Shown: positions 9,101 through 17,193, numbered from the stretch's first letter. The stretch: 64,000 nucleotides of DNA from Emcibacter sp. (GCA_021741205.1 JAIOYI010000007.1:1-64000); one strand, 5' to 3'. Numbers and translations: made by a program. The notes: generated by a model not told the origin, from the sequence alone.

Positions 9101-9405
9101 CCATTTTTAATAAGATCATATTTTTCGCGGTTGGTTTGCAGCATATTCTGCATGGCCGATTCATCAGTAAGCTGACGGATCGCGTCCCGGTAGGCGGCCT
9201 GCGGCAAGCCAGGGTTCAACTTTATCAGTGCTTCGCCCAGATAGCGCTTTAGCACCACCTCGGTTTGGTCTTTGCGCCCCAGCGTGCCCTCAGGGCCGTA
9301 TGTTTCCTGATTATAGGCAAAGACATTCTCATCCCACGCAAGCTGATCCTGTAGGTAATCAACCGTTGTTTGTTGAACAAGCGTGTCTTCGTTCATGGGA
9401 CTCAT
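6187..9405 (-). CDS. hsdR: HsdR, type I restriction endonuclease and translocase subunit
   Basis: A 1,072-residue motor and nuclease subunit of a type I restriction enzyme. The nuclease part shows D150 and ECK at 164-166 (D...ExK). The helicase part has Walker A TQGSGKS at 299-305 and DEAH at 402-405, and the motif VI region QAIARANRVH follows. It pumps DNA past the bound HsdMS complex and cuts where translocation stalls, if the site is unmethylated. Length is normal and the frame is unbroken. Its start overlaps the hsdS stop by 4 bp (ATGA type), so translation is coupled. It is the last gene of the hsd operon; the fic segment follows after a 400-bp gap with gene scars. Confidence 0.95.
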   Translation of the reverse strand: MSPMNEDTLVQQTTVDYLQDQLAWDENVFAYNQETYGPEGTLGRKDQTEVVLKRYLGEALIKLNPGLPQAAYRDAIRQLTDESAMQNMLQTNREKYDLIKNGVQVSYKNDKGELTKKRLKVIDFDNPDNNHFLCVRELWIKGDIYRRRADIIGFVNGLPLLFIECKTIHKDIRRAYEENLSDYKDTVPHLFHHNAFVVLGNGVDAKIGSISSKFEHFNDWKRLSEDEPGVVDMETLLKGVCSKREFLDLFENFILFDESSGKLIKIVARNHQYLGVNRAIEATKNRKDRDGKLGVFWHTQGSGKSYSIAFFTQKIHRKMGSNFTFLVCTDREDLDDQIYKTFSGCGLVDNDKDPCRAGSGKHLEELLNQHKAYVFTMVHKFNKDVNPDKPYSDRDDIIVITDEAHRSQYGRLALNLRNALPNASRIGFTGTPLFKDDEITKKVFGDYVSTYDFQRAVEDKATVPLYYDARGEKLGITTNDINEKIAAKLEEYEAEDLDTEARLEKELKREYHVITADKRMKAIAADFAEHYSTGWETGKAMLVCIDKITCVKMHGLLLEAWDDRIGVLEKELAVCTDEQDLAYRERQLSWMRETRMAVVVSEEQGEVDKFRKWDLDIIPHRKLIKDGFETEDGKRIDMENAFKKEEHPFRVAIVCAMWLTGFDVPSMSTLYLDKPLQAHTLMQAIARANRVHAGKNNGLIVDYCGILKNLRKALATFAGHTGEGEIGGDGEPPVTDPVRPDEELLADLEESIEAVKAYLEGYDFRLEDVNEKTGFERNRTIVDAKEAVNQNDETRKRFEIMYREVFKKFKACLTIKGVNSYRHSYDAISIIYKSLQQDVEKADISDIIRELHGVIDESIETHMGKSDDDKLYDISKIDFDRLRKEFENSPRKNTTVQSLKQVIENRLKKLLEINPTRTDFQKHYEEVIADYNSEKDRVTIEKTFEALLKITEDLNEEEKRAVKEGLDEESLALFDLLLKPDLEKQDIKRIKKVAEGLYKTLQAEIARVQDFFAKEATRDDIKVRIKDYLWDDKTGLPECFAPDEVEEKTDAVFAYLMIRSKREQGTWGAHDL

Positions 9406-10634
9406 ACAGCAACCTCTCCACTCATCAATTTAGGCAGCAAAAGATCGCGAGCTTGAGCCAGTTGACCATTCTGTTCTTTGAGGTTGTGAATCAATTCATA
9501 GCTTGGCTCACAAGCTTCCTGATACTGTTCCAGCAGATTGTCGTCAGGCTTTAGGATTTCAGCTTTTTCAAAATCAGGAGGACGCACTGCTGGGTAACTG
9601 GTGCCTGTAGCATGGTTCACTAGATGGGCGACAAAAGCGTCAGTAGTAACATATTGGTACAAATAAAGATAAGGCACCTTGTCAGCGGTCAAAACTGTGA
9701 AACCAGTTGAGAATACATCAATTTCACCGGGGTGCTGGATTAAAGAATATGCCTTCAAGTTAGGGCGAACGTTTGACCAAATTACATCACCATGCTGAGC
9801 TATACGCCTGGCGCGACCCGGAGCTTCCTCGGCGCTAACTTTGGAAGTCTCCCCAATCGTTCCAGTTCCAACACTTTTGATGTCAATATAATTTATTTCC
9901 TCCGGCAATTCTTTCGCTTTGTGGCTTTTTACGTTTGTCTTCGCGATATCTCCTAGCGTCACCTTTTCCCATCCATCTGGGATACCATCAATGATTTTGA
10001 CATGTTCATGGCCGGGGAAGAGGAATCGGACAAACCATTCTTTGTAAAGCTGCCGTGCGCTTTCCTCCAACAGTTCTATCCGCCGCCGATTATTTTCAAT
10101 TAGGTCGTCGTACGGAGAGAGCTTTTCAACAATTCTTCGCTGTTTATCCAAATCGGTCCAAAATACTTTCAGTTTTCGCTGAGCCGTAATGCCAATGTAA
10201 GGTCTTGTAGACTGTTCAGCTAAAGATTTCATTCTTTTGACAAACTGCCTTTCTCGGAAGGCATATGAAAGGAACTTGTTCGATGCTTTGCTAGGGTCAA
10301 CCCTATAATAAGTCACCTGCGGCGTTAACATAATGTAGGGATCAACGGGCCCGACGATGGCTACATTACCAATGGTACCTTTATGCGTTAGTAGAACATC
10401 CCCTTCCTTAGCAAATCCAATTCTTAAATTGCTGGCTTGAAGTTCGGAAATCTTATTGCTTCCATCTACATCAACAAATCCTTTACCCAAATCATTGGCC
10501 ATGATGAAAGGGATGCCACTTTCGACGTAGTCAGCAGATTTTGGATGCTTCTCTCCGTGATTACCATCCTGGATGGCAATGATGGCACCACACTTCTCTA
10601 ATTCGACGATTTCAATCAAATGGTTGTAATTCAA
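9402..10634 (-). CDS. hsdS: HsdS, type I specificity subunit
   Basis: A 410-residue protein with the two-fold layout of type I specificity subunits: an N-terminal target recognition domain (about 1-155), a conserved central helix region (about 160-205, with LIENNRRRIELLEESARQLY), a second recognition domain, and a C-terminal helix region ending in ARDLLLPKLMSGEV. Each recognition domain reads half of a split DNA site and the helices set the gap between the halves and bind HsdM. Both halves are present, so the subunit looks functional. It overlaps hsdM and hsdR by 4 bp each. The recognised sequence cannot be predicted here. Confidence 0.93.
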   Translation of the reverse strand: MNYNHLIEIVELEKCGAIIAIQDGNHGEKHPKSADYVESGIPFIMANDLGKGFVDVDGSNKISELQASNLRIGFAKEGDVLLTHKGTIGNVAIVGPVDPYIMLTPQVTYYRVDPSKASNKFLSYAFRERQFVKRMKSLAEQSTRPYIGITAQRKLKVFWTDLDKQRRIVEKLSPYDDLIENNRRRIELLEESARQLYKEWFVRFLFPGHEHVKIIDGIPDGWEKVTLGDIAKTNVKSHKAKELPEEINYIDIKSVGTGTIGETSKVSAEEAPGRARRIAQHGDVIWSNVRPNLKAYSLIQHPGEIDVFSTGFTVLTADKVPYLYLYQYVTTDAFVAHLVNHATGTSYPAVRPPDFEKAEILKPDDNLLEQYQEACEPSYELIHNLKEQNGQLAQARDLLLPKLMSGEVAV

Positions 10635-12637
10635 GCCCCCAACTCCTCAAAATTCTTTTGGATTTGAGCGGCTAGTTCTGCGGCTTCTTCATTCAATCCT
10701 TTCAACTCAAGATGAATATCGGCCAACACCTCTTCAAAATCGAAATCTTCATCGTCTTCTTCTGGTGTAACGCCCACATAACGCCCAGGGGTTAGGCTCC
10801 AATCATTTTCTGCAAGCTCTGCATGGTCGACAAGCTTTACCAGCCCTTCCACATCACATAGTTCCGCATCTGGGAAGCGTTCTTGCAGCCAGTGCGCCTG
10901 CTTATAGAAATAGCGAACCTGTTTCAGTTGCTCGACAGCATCTTTGCGCAAAACATCAAGCGCTCTCATCGGGTTCGTGCGCCCCTTTCCACCTGTTTCT
11001 TTTATGAGTTTTTCAGTTAACTTATAAAGCTGATCAATTTGCTTGATTAGGTCGCGGCTCGTCTCCGCCAATGGCTCCATTGCGGAGGCAGCTTTATGCA
11101 AGCCTGCATTGTCTCTTGAGGCCTTCTCCCATAGCGACTTGGCGGTGCCGATAGCATCAACATGTTGATCCGCGTCTTCTTTGAAGAGCTTAATTGAAGT
11201 GTTCAGTTCGTCATTGGCTTTATGTCCGGCCAGCAACTTCTCGAGAGCGTCTACGAAATAGGTGATGGGGTCAGTCGTGTCTTTTGCCTCTGACAAAACA
11301 TTTTCCAGATAACTCTCTACCAATCTTATATAACGATCTTGCTCACCCCGATAGAGCCAGATGATGCTGGTGAGGTTTTGAAGTTGCTCTGGTGAAAAAT
11401 CATAAATCTTGCGCGTGACTTTGCGGAACACGTTTCGCGCATCCAGCATCAAAACCTTGTCTTTATGCGCTTCCGGTTTGTCTTTGTTCAGGAACCACAA
11501 TTCACAAGGGACTGAGCGCGTGTAAAAGAAGTTAGAGCGAATGGCCGCCATAGCGTCCACATGGCCTGTCTCAACCAGTTTTTGCCGAACCTTGGCTTCC
11601 TCACCACCTGCACTGGACGCCTGTGAGGACATAACAAAGCCTGCACGGCCTTTTTCTTTCAGGTAGCTGTAAAAATACGAAATCCATAAATAGTTGCCGT
11701 TAGAAACTTTCTTTTTCTTATTCACACCCGGCAGACCAAATGGTAAGCGCGGATCATTTTTGACCTTTTCAGCATCCACATCATCCACATTGAACGGCGG
11801 GTTAGCCATCACGAAATCAGCACTATCCAGCATTTCGTGTGGATCTTCATAATAACTGATGGCTTTGCTAATTTTGCCCTCTAATCCATGAACGGCAAGG
11901 TTCATCTTGGCGAGGCGAATGGTTGTTGGGTTTTTCTCTGCCCCGTAAAAGGTAACAACATCTTGAGGGCTTTTATGCATGCGTTCAATAAAATGCGCGG
12001 ATTGAACAAACATACCGCCAGAGCCACATGCAGGGTCAATAATATCGCCATGATCAGGCTCAATCACATTCACAATTAACTGCACCAATGAAGGCGGTGT
12101 GAAAAACTCACCACCATCGTGAGCCTTTTCGCCTGCAAAACCTGTCAGGAAATATTCATAAATGCGTCCAAAAACATCACCTTTCGCCGTTTTAAGGGCG
12201 GGATCATTAAAGGTGCGAAATAGCGTGCCTAAAACTTCATTATCCAATTCTTGATATTCCGATTTTGGCAATGCCCCCCTGAGAGATTCATAATCTTCTT
12301 CAATTGTTTCCATTGCGGTGATAAGCGCTTGAATACGGTCATCAGCATCTGTAAGGCCAACAAGGTAATCAAACTGGGCCTCTGGCCTTAGAAAGATAGC
12401 TCCCTTGCGTGAAAAGTCTTCTTTAGTCAGTGGGCGGGTCACACCACCACGCGAAGGCAAACCTGCTTCAATTTCAGGCTTTACAGCCAAATAACGGCTA
12501 TAAGCATGACGCAGAAAAATAAGCCCCATAACAGGCATGAAATATTCATTACTGGCGTAATTGCTATTGGAGCGTAGCGTATCTGCACTACCCCAAAGGC
12601 GTTTCTCAATTGCCTCAATATTCTCTAGCTGCGCCAT
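10631..12637 (-). CDS. hsdM: HsdM, type I N6-adenine methyltransferase subunit
   Basis: A 668-residue methyltransferase. SAM-binding motif I is DPACGSGGMF at 201-210 and the catalytic NPPF is at 279-282, both typical for N6-adenine methylation. After the catalytic domain there is an unusually long tail from about residue 440, rich in charged helical stretches; many HsdM proteins stop near 500-550. With HsdS it modifies the host site, and with HsdR it forms the restriction complex. The start ATG at 12637 lies 6 bp after the stop of the small HTH gene. The frame is intact. Confidence 0.94.
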   Translation of the reverse strand: MAQLENIEAIEKRLWGSADTLRSNSNYASNEYFMPVMGLIFLRHAYSRYLAVKPEIEAGLPSRGGVTRPLTKEDFSRKGAIFLRPEAQFDYLVGLTDADDRIQALITAMETIEEDYESLRGALPKSEYQELDNEVLGTLFRTFNDPALKTAKGDVFGRIYEYFLTGFAGEKAHDGGEFFTPPSLVQLIVNVIEPDHGDIIDPACGSGGMFVQSAHFIERMHKSPQDVVTFYGAEKNPTTIRLAKMNLAVHGLEGKISKAISYYEDPHEMLDSADFVMANPPFNVDDVDAEKVKNDPRLPFGLPGVNKKKKVSNGNYLWISYFYSYLKEKGRAGFVMSSQASSAGGEEAKVRQKLVETGHVDAMAAIRSNFFYTRSVPCELWFLNKDKPEAHKDKVLMLDARNVFRKVTRKIYDFSPEQLQNLTSIIWLYRGEQDRYIRLVESYLENVLSEAKDTTDPITYFVDALEKLLAGHKANDELNTSIKLFKEDADQHVDAIGTAKSLWEKASRDNAGLHKAASAMEPLAETSRDLIKQIDQLYKLTEKLIKETGGKGRTNPMRALDVLRKDAVEQLKQVRYFYKQAHWLQERFPDAELCDVEGLVKLVDHAELAENDWSLTPGRYVGVTPEEDDEDFDFEEVLADIHLELKGLNEEAAELAAQIQKNFEELGA

Positions 12638-12643
12638 AACTGT

Positions 12644-12820
12644 TTACTTCTCTTTCTTATCTTCTATCCACTGTTCAATATCCTCGCGGCGGAAACGCCA
12701 TGCGCCACCCACCTTAAAACCAGGGATTGTGCCTTGTGCGACAAGCGCACAAGTTATCTTTTCCTTGATACTCAAGTATATCGCCGCTATTTGAATGATC
12801 CCTAGGTTGTCATCTAACAA
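12644..12820 (-). CDS. small excisionase-like helix-turn-helix protein upstream of hsdM
   Basis: A 58-codon frame too short for the usual size cutoff. It carries the recognisable end of the excisionase/MerR-like DNA-binding fold: GFKVGGAWRFRREDIEQWIE. The only start in good position is TTG at 12818-12820, preceded by a GGGGGAGA ribosome-binding site; upstream in frame there is no ATG. The first helix is shorter than usual, so the N-terminus may be worn. A gene of this type often sits just before hsdM and may control the R-M operon. Stop to hsdM start is 6 bp. The fold call is confident, the start less so. Confidence 0.7.
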   Translation of the reverse strand: MLDDNLGIIQIAAIYLSIKEKITCALVAQGTIPGFKVGGAWRFRREDIEQWIEDKKEK

Positions 12821-13089
12821 TATATCTATTGATTCTCCCCCTTAGAAAATACGTGAAAATCAGGCATCAACCAAGAAGTTTCACGGAATTCTACCACCTC
12901 TTATGGTAAAATAAGATTATATCAACAAAAAGCTGTTAAAGGGTCCAAGTTATTTGCCCAATTTCTTTTTATTTAAACAACTACACATTGTCACAGGTCA
13001 GATAAAATCAGCTGAAGGCTTTTGTAAAACAGCATTTGTATCAATTTTAAAATCATAATACTTCAAGATTATGTATAATATTATGACTT
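12821..13089. other. AT-rich gap with probable hsd operon promoter
   Basis: No gene is visible in these 269 bp on either strand. The region lies between the XRE gene and the hsd operon, both on minus, and so should hold the promoter of the R-M operon. An AT-rich inverted repeat around 13053-13080 (CATAATA and TATTATG arms) could be a terminator for the XRE gene or an operator. Confidence 0.4.
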
Positions 13090-13326
13090 TTATTTACAAA
13101 ACCTCACACCTACACCGCCGCCATTTTCGGGTATAAATTCAATGCCAGCTTCTTCAAAGGCTGATTGGAGGTCACGCAGTGTGCGTTCGTAAGGTTTTCT
13201 CGACCCTTTTTCAAACTCCGCAATAGTACCCAATGAAACGCTAGCAGCAATCTTTAAATCCTCTTGGGACCACCCTAAAAGCCCCCGAGCAGCTCTGCAT
13301 TGCTCTTTAGAAATTGTCATTAACAA
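13090..13326 (-). CDS. XRE-family repressor, likely controls transposition
   Basis: A 78-residue Cro/C1-type protein: the helix-turn-helix covers about residues 9-45 (ARGLLGWSQEDLKIAASVSL). It reads away from the transposase, and the 133 bp between them holds a 23-bp palindrome (13366-13388). That layout, a small repressor divergent from the transposase with an operator between, is like the c repressor and early region of phage Mu. The start at 13326 has AAGG about 10 bp upstream; a second ATG at 13320 is possible. It could alternatively be the controller of the hsd operon, which lies downstream on the same strand. Confidence 0.85.
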   Translation of the reverse strand: MLMTISKEQCRAARGLLGWSQEDLKIAASVSLGTIAEFEKGSRKPYERTLRDLQSAFEEAGIEFIPENGGGVGVRFCK

Positions 13327-13365
13327 CTAACCTTAGCTAATATCACTTGACTAATAATTAAATAT

Positions 13366-13388
13366 ACATTAGTTATATTAACTAATGT
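13366..13388. promoter_or_regulatory. 23-bp operator-like palindrome between XRE gene and transposase
   Basis: Two 10-bp arms, ACATTAGTTA and TAACTAATGT, surround a TAT centre and match perfectly. Weaker half sites (TTAGCTAAT near 13333, GACTAATAATT near 13349) lie between it and the XRE start. It is 71 bp upstream of the transposase start. It is most likely the binding site of the divergent XRE protein, giving autoregulation and transposase repression; binding is inferred. Confidence 0.6.
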
Positions 13389-13459
13389 TGATGCTTCTTA
13401 TTTAATTTAGAATAGAAATTAACAGACGATAGACATACAAATCAACTAAGGATATTATT

Positions 13460-15562
13460 TTGGCATTAAATTCTTCCTTTCCTCCTTCATCTGACTGGTT
13501 AAGTGCTGCGGAGCTGTCTGCTTTAGCACTGCCGGGGGTTGGAAAAAGACGAGATGGTGTTTTACAGAAAGCGCAGAAAGAAGGCTGGCGTTCTCGGCTG
13601 ATGCCCGGTGCTGGCGATATGTATTATGAGTTTCATATCCGGTCTTTACCACGCGAAGCTCTAGAGGCTTATGCAGAAAGATTACTGGGGCCGGATGTTA
13701 TTGCGCCTTTAAAGCAAGTTAAAGATAGTTTTACATCAGGTTTAAAAGCCTTTCAAAGGGAGGTGATGGAAGCGCGCGCCATTATTTTAGCGGAAATTGA
13801 TTCCCTTGTTGAATCTGGCATTGGCCGTAGTAACGCCATAAAGCATTTTGTTAATCTGGCAAGGTTAGGAAGGCTTTCCTCTACTATCATCAAACATCTG
13901 CCCATTGCCAATGCCCGCTCTGGCTACAGGAATGCCATTAATGACTTCACCCGTACCATCTCACGGTCAACTTTATATCTTTGGCTTAAAGAGAGAGAGG
14001 AACGGGGTATTGCTGCCCTTGCCCCCAAGACTATTTTCAGATCACCCTATATTCCTACTTGGGCACCAACGGTCATGAAACTTTATGGCCAGCCTCAAAA
14101 CCCTAGTCTGGCTTATGTTATGGAAATTTTGCCAGATATTCTCCCCAAAAGCATAAAACTCCCTTCCTATGGTCAGGTGAGCCGTTTCCTTAAACGCCTA
14201 TCCACTCAAACCCGTCATCAGGGACGTATGGGACAACAAAAACTAAAAACTTTAAAAGCCTATATTCAACGTGATGTATCAGAGTTATGGCCGGGAGCCG
14301 TTTATGCCGCTGATGGTCATCGTTTTGATGCAGAAGTATCTCATCCAAGACATGGCCGACCTTTTAGGCCGGAAATCACCACCGTCATTGATGTCTATAG
14401 CCGTAAGGTGGTTGGCTGGTCAGTGGCCCTCGATGAAGATACATGGGGTGTATTGGATGCCGCCCGTCATGCTTTTGAGACAAATGGCTTGCCCTACATT
14501 TGGTATGTGGATAACGGTAGAGGCTTTAACAATAAAAACTGGGATGATGAGTTAACTGGTTTTCTGGCACGGCTTGGCATTACCAAGAAAAACAGCCTGC
14601 CCTATAACAGTCAGGCGCGCGGCGTTATTGAACGCCTGCATAAAAGCCTCTGGGTTCGAAGTGCCAAAAGCCTGGCCAGTTATATAGGCTTTGATATGGA
14701 TAGAGAGGCCAGACAAAAGCAATATAAACTGTCACGTCAGGATATCAGAGAATATGGCAAATCTTCTCACATAATGAGTTGGAGCCAGTTTATGGAATGG
14801 GTTAACACTCAAGTGGAAGCTTATAACAACAGACCTCATAGCTTGCTGCCTAAAATACGGGATAAGCTTAACTTTAAACTGAGACATATGACTCCTGAGG
14901 AAGCGTGGGCAGCAGGTATTAAAGATAAAGATGCCCCATTGCCATTAAGCCAGGTCCAGCATAAAGATATCACCCGCCCCTATGTTAAACGCCGCACCAA
15001 CCGAGCCTTGGTCAATCTTTTTGGCAATCGTTACTTTGCCCCTGAGTTGGAAGGTTATCACGGTGAAGATATTCTGGTCGGATATGATATTCATGACGCA
15101 AAACAAGTCTGGGTACGTGATCTTGATCATCGCCTGATCTGCATTGCTCACTTTGAAGGCAACAAACAAAGTTTCTTCCCGGTAGAGGTTGCTCAAAAAG
15201 CACATCAGGAAAAGCTTGCTCGGCAACTTAAACTGATTGACCACAAAAGAGATTTGATTGTCACAGAACAAAACCTACTTCAAACCAATGATATTCAAGA
15301 AACAGATTCATATGGTGACGTTAATAATAACACCCAGAATCACAACGCAATATCTGAGAACAAATCTAATAATGATAATGCTTTTAGTCGTCCTACTTTT
15401 ACTGATACTACAGAGTGGATACGCTGGATTATAAGGCATCCAGAAGAAATTACGCACGAGGATAAATCCGAACTTCAGTCACTCATCCATCAGCGTAATT
15501 TCAGACTTCTACTGGATATGCTGGAAATTCCCTGTTCCTCAATAGAGGTATTAATAAGATGA
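13460..15562 (+). CDS. MuA/TnsB-like DDE transposase
   Basis: A 700-residue transposase. An N-terminal Mu-type DNA-binding domain occupies about 10-75. The retroviral-integrase-like core starts near 275, with catalytic D285 (AADGH), D351 (YVDNG) and E391 (GVIERLH); the 39-residue gap between the last two is normal. A beta-barrel domain and a polar C-terminal tail follow, the tail being where such enzymes contact their ATPase. The start is TTG at 13460, 6 bp after AAGGAT; no ATG competes. The stop overlaps the ATPase start (ATGA). It should bind the TTTAGGACA sites at the element ends. All three catalytic residues are present, so it may be active. Confidence 0.92.
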   Translation: MALNSSFPPSSDWLSAAELSALALPGVGKRRDGVLQKAQKEGWRSRLMPGAGDMYYEFHIRSLPREALEAYAERLLGPDVIAPLKQVKDSFTSGLKAFQREVMEARAIILAEIDSLVESGIGRSNAIKHFVNLARLGRLSSTIIKHLPIANARSGYRNAINDFTRTISRSTLYLWLKEREERGIAALAPKTIFRSPYIPTWAPTVMKLYGQPQNPSLAYVMEILPDILPKSIKLPSYGQVSRFLKRLSTQTRHQGRMGQQKLKTLKAYIQRDVSELWPGAVYAADGHRFDAEVSHPRHGRPFRPEITTVIDVYSRKVVGWSVALDEDTWGVLDAARHAFETNGLPYIWYVDNGRGFNNKNWDDELTGFLARLGITKKNSLPYNSQARGVIERLHKSLWVRSAKSLASYIGFDMDREARQKQYKLSRQDIREYGKSSHIMSWSQFMEWVNTQVEAYNNRPHSLLPKIRDKLNFKLRHMTPEEAWAAGIKDKDAPLPLSQVQHKDITRPYVKRRTNRALVNLFGNRYFAPELEGYHGEDILVGYDIHDAKQVWVRDLDHRLICIAHFEGNKQSFFPVEVAQKAHQEKLARQLKLIDHKRDLIVTEQNLLQTNDIQETDSYGDVNNNTQNHNAISENKSNNDNAFSRPTFTDTTEWIRWIIRHPEEITHEDKSELQSLIHQRNFRLLLDMLEIPCSSIEVLIR

Positions 15563-16317
15563 CCAGACTTATGGTGCATAACAGAAATAGTGAGGCTTTC
15601 CTCTCGGCCATTGAAGCCATAGAAAAAAGAGGGGCCGAAGAAGCCTGTCTCATGATTGTTGATGGGGAGCCGGGCTTAGGCAAAAGTGCTTTTGCGGAGT
15701 GGTGGGCTGTTAATACGCAAAGTATTTATATCAGAGCACGTAAAGAATGGACACCCGCATGGATGATGCGGGATATGTTAAAAGGTCTGGGTTTGTCCCC
15801 TCTTTATTCATTCGAGAGAATGTATCATCAGGTCAGGGAAAGACTGATGCTGCTGGCCGATGAGGCCATGCGGGAAAAACGTTCTTTCGGTATTGTCATT
15901 GACGAAGTGGATCATATCTCCCGCAAAGGCAGGCTCTTGGAAACCTTACGAGACCTCAGTGATGATCTGGAAATTCCCTTCATTCTGATTGGAATGGGTA
16001 AAGTACGTCATAACCTGGTGCGCTTTCCTCAGGTGGCTTCCCGTGTGGGGCAATATGTCGCCTTTGAGCCCATCAGCTTTACAGAAACCATTAAGCTCAC
16101 TGAAAAATCACAGAATATCATCATCAGTGAAGAGCTCATTGCTTTCCTCCATCAGACCACCAAAGGCCGTCTCAGAGAAATCAAGGAAGGATTGCAAGCC
16201 TTCGAACGCTTTGCCATTCGCAACAGGCTGGAAAAATTAACCTTCAATGACATGATTGGGCAGACCCTATTCATGTGCCGCAAGACGGGGCGGCCTGTAA
16301 AGGTGGTCGCCAAATGA
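15559..16317 (+). CDS. MuB/TnsC-like AAA ATPase, transposition target protein
   Basis: A 252-residue P-loop ATPase. Walker A is GEPGLGKS at 36-43 and Walker B is IVIDEVD at 112-118. Proteins of this type (MuB, TnsC, TniB) coat target DNA, activate the transposase and keep it from inserting into its own element. Its start overlaps the transposase stop by 4 bp and its stop overlaps the next gene by 4 bp, so the three are translationally coupled. Length fits the short MuB-like branch better than TnsC of Tn7. Confidence 0.88.
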   Translation: MTRLMVHNRNSEAFLSAIEAIEKRGAEEACLMIVDGEPGLGKSAFAEWWAVNTQSIYIRARKEWTPAWMMRDMLKGLGLSPLYSFERMYHQVRERLMLLADEAMREKRSFGIVIDEVDHISRKGRLLETLRDLSDDLEIPFILIGMGKVRHNLVRFPQVASRVGQYVAFEPISFTETIKLTEKSQNIIISEELIAFLHQTTKGRLREIKEGLQAFERFAIRNRLEKLTFNDMIGQTLFMCRKTGRPVKVVAK

Positions 16318-17009
16318 ACAGGTACAATATGACGCTTAAACTAAAACCGAACACCGGTCTTGCCCTCAATCAAAATATATTATTAGAATATTACTATCAT
16401 TACGGCGTATGTGATAACCCCTGGATACATCGTGATTACACTTATGACCACCAAAGCGGCAAACATATAAAAGCAACTTACCTTGGTCTCACTCGAAAGC
16501 AAATTATCCGGGCACGGTCGTCGTTGGTCAAGAGGGGTTATATTACCGAAGAATCTGTATATAAAAGCTACCTCTTGGAAAAGGGTATTAAAGCGATTGA
16601 ACAAAGCGACTATATCCGCAGCGGACCCATGGGACCTCATACTGGGGTGAGAAAACCACCAATTGGAACCCTCAGCAGCTATATCTGGGCAGCGCTTCGC
16701 ACCAAAAACATAGCCACTGTTGAAGAACTCCTGAGCCTTACCCCTGTATCAGAAGAGGAATATGATAAAAACTTTCAAACCACACGTCGCTTACTCAATT
16801 GGTTATGCAAGGCGATGATTGTACGAAAGTTACCGCAAAAAAAAGCAGGAGTGCATTTTAATAGTCGTGGCCATACTCGCTATCAACTTATGATTAATCT
16901 TGGTCCCAAGCATCCCATAATCCGCCAGCGTAAACATCAAATATATGATCCAAATTCACAACAGAATGTGGCCTTTAAAGACGTGTTAAAGACCTTTAAA
17001 AGGATATAA
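16314..17009 (+). CDS. unrecognised winged-helix protein, third gene of the transposition operon
   Basis: A 231-residue basic protein I do not recognise. The start ATG at 16314 overlaps the ATPase stop, with AAGGTGG just upstream; a longer frame from 16275 is unlikely. A winged helix seems to lie near residues 50-85 (LTRKQIIRARSSLVKRGYIT) and a second helical DNA-binding-like region around 125-175 (AALRTKNIATVEELLSL). It has no CxxC zinc motifs of the TniQ/TnsD target selectors and no resolvase or nuclease motif. From its place it may choose the target (for example the tRNA-Leu region) or assist assembly on the ends. That role is inference. Confidence 0.75.
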   Translation: MNRYNMTLKLKPNTGLALNQNILLEYYYHYGVCDNPWIHRDYTYDHQSGKHIKATYLGLTRKQIIRARSSLVKRGYITEESVYKSYLLEKGIKAIEQSDYIRSGPMGPHTGVRKPPIGTLSSYIWAALRTKNIATVEELLSLTPVSEEEYDKNFQTTRRLLNWLCKAMIVRKLPQKKAGVHFNSRGHTRYQLMINLGPKHPIIRQRKHQIYDPNSQQNVAFKDVLKTFKRI

Positions 17010-17040
17010 AATTGAGATAAACTTAAAAAGTGATTCAGTG

Positions 17041-17170
17041 GAAGTACTCACTTCCTATCTACTCAGACACGGGTCCGGGTTACCCTGCAATATCTGAGAG
17101 GTGAGACCGACGCCCGGATGATCAGGTCTTTGAACGAGAAACCCAGTCATGAAAGTGGCTGGGTTTTTCT
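17041..17170 (+). ncRNA. candidate structured small RNA ending in a terminator
   Basis: This stretch has no reading frame but nested complementary arms: CTCAC (17048) with GTGAG (17101), CTCAGA (17062) with TCTGAG (17093), and GGGT (17071) with ACCC. A hairpin GAAGT-ACTC-ACTTC opens it. TCCGGG (17074-17079) can also pair with CCCGGA (17113-17118), and AGACC with GGTCT, so alternative or pseudoknotted forms are possible. It ends in a strong intrinsic terminator. The GGGTTACCCTGC part faintly recalls the 3' arm of 6S RNA, but the 5' arm that 6S would need is absent. It lies between the transposition operon and the right-end repeats. Function unknown. Confidence 0.4.
17139..17170 (+). terminator. 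strong intrinsic terminator at the right end of the element
   Basis: The arms AAACCCAGTCA (17139-17149) and TGGCTGGGTTT (17156-17166) form an 11-bp stem with one G-U pair and a 6-base loop, followed by a run of T. It would end transcripts from the transposase operon or from the candidate small RNA just upstream. Confidence 0.85.
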
Positions 17171-17193
17171 GTACCCAAACCTCAAATTCAATC

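Noticed and set aside
17041..17130. 6S RNA, from the GGGTTACCCTGC stretch
   Set aside because: The complementary 5' arm that 6S needs is not found upstream, where the third transposition gene is coding; kept only as an unnamed structured RNA.
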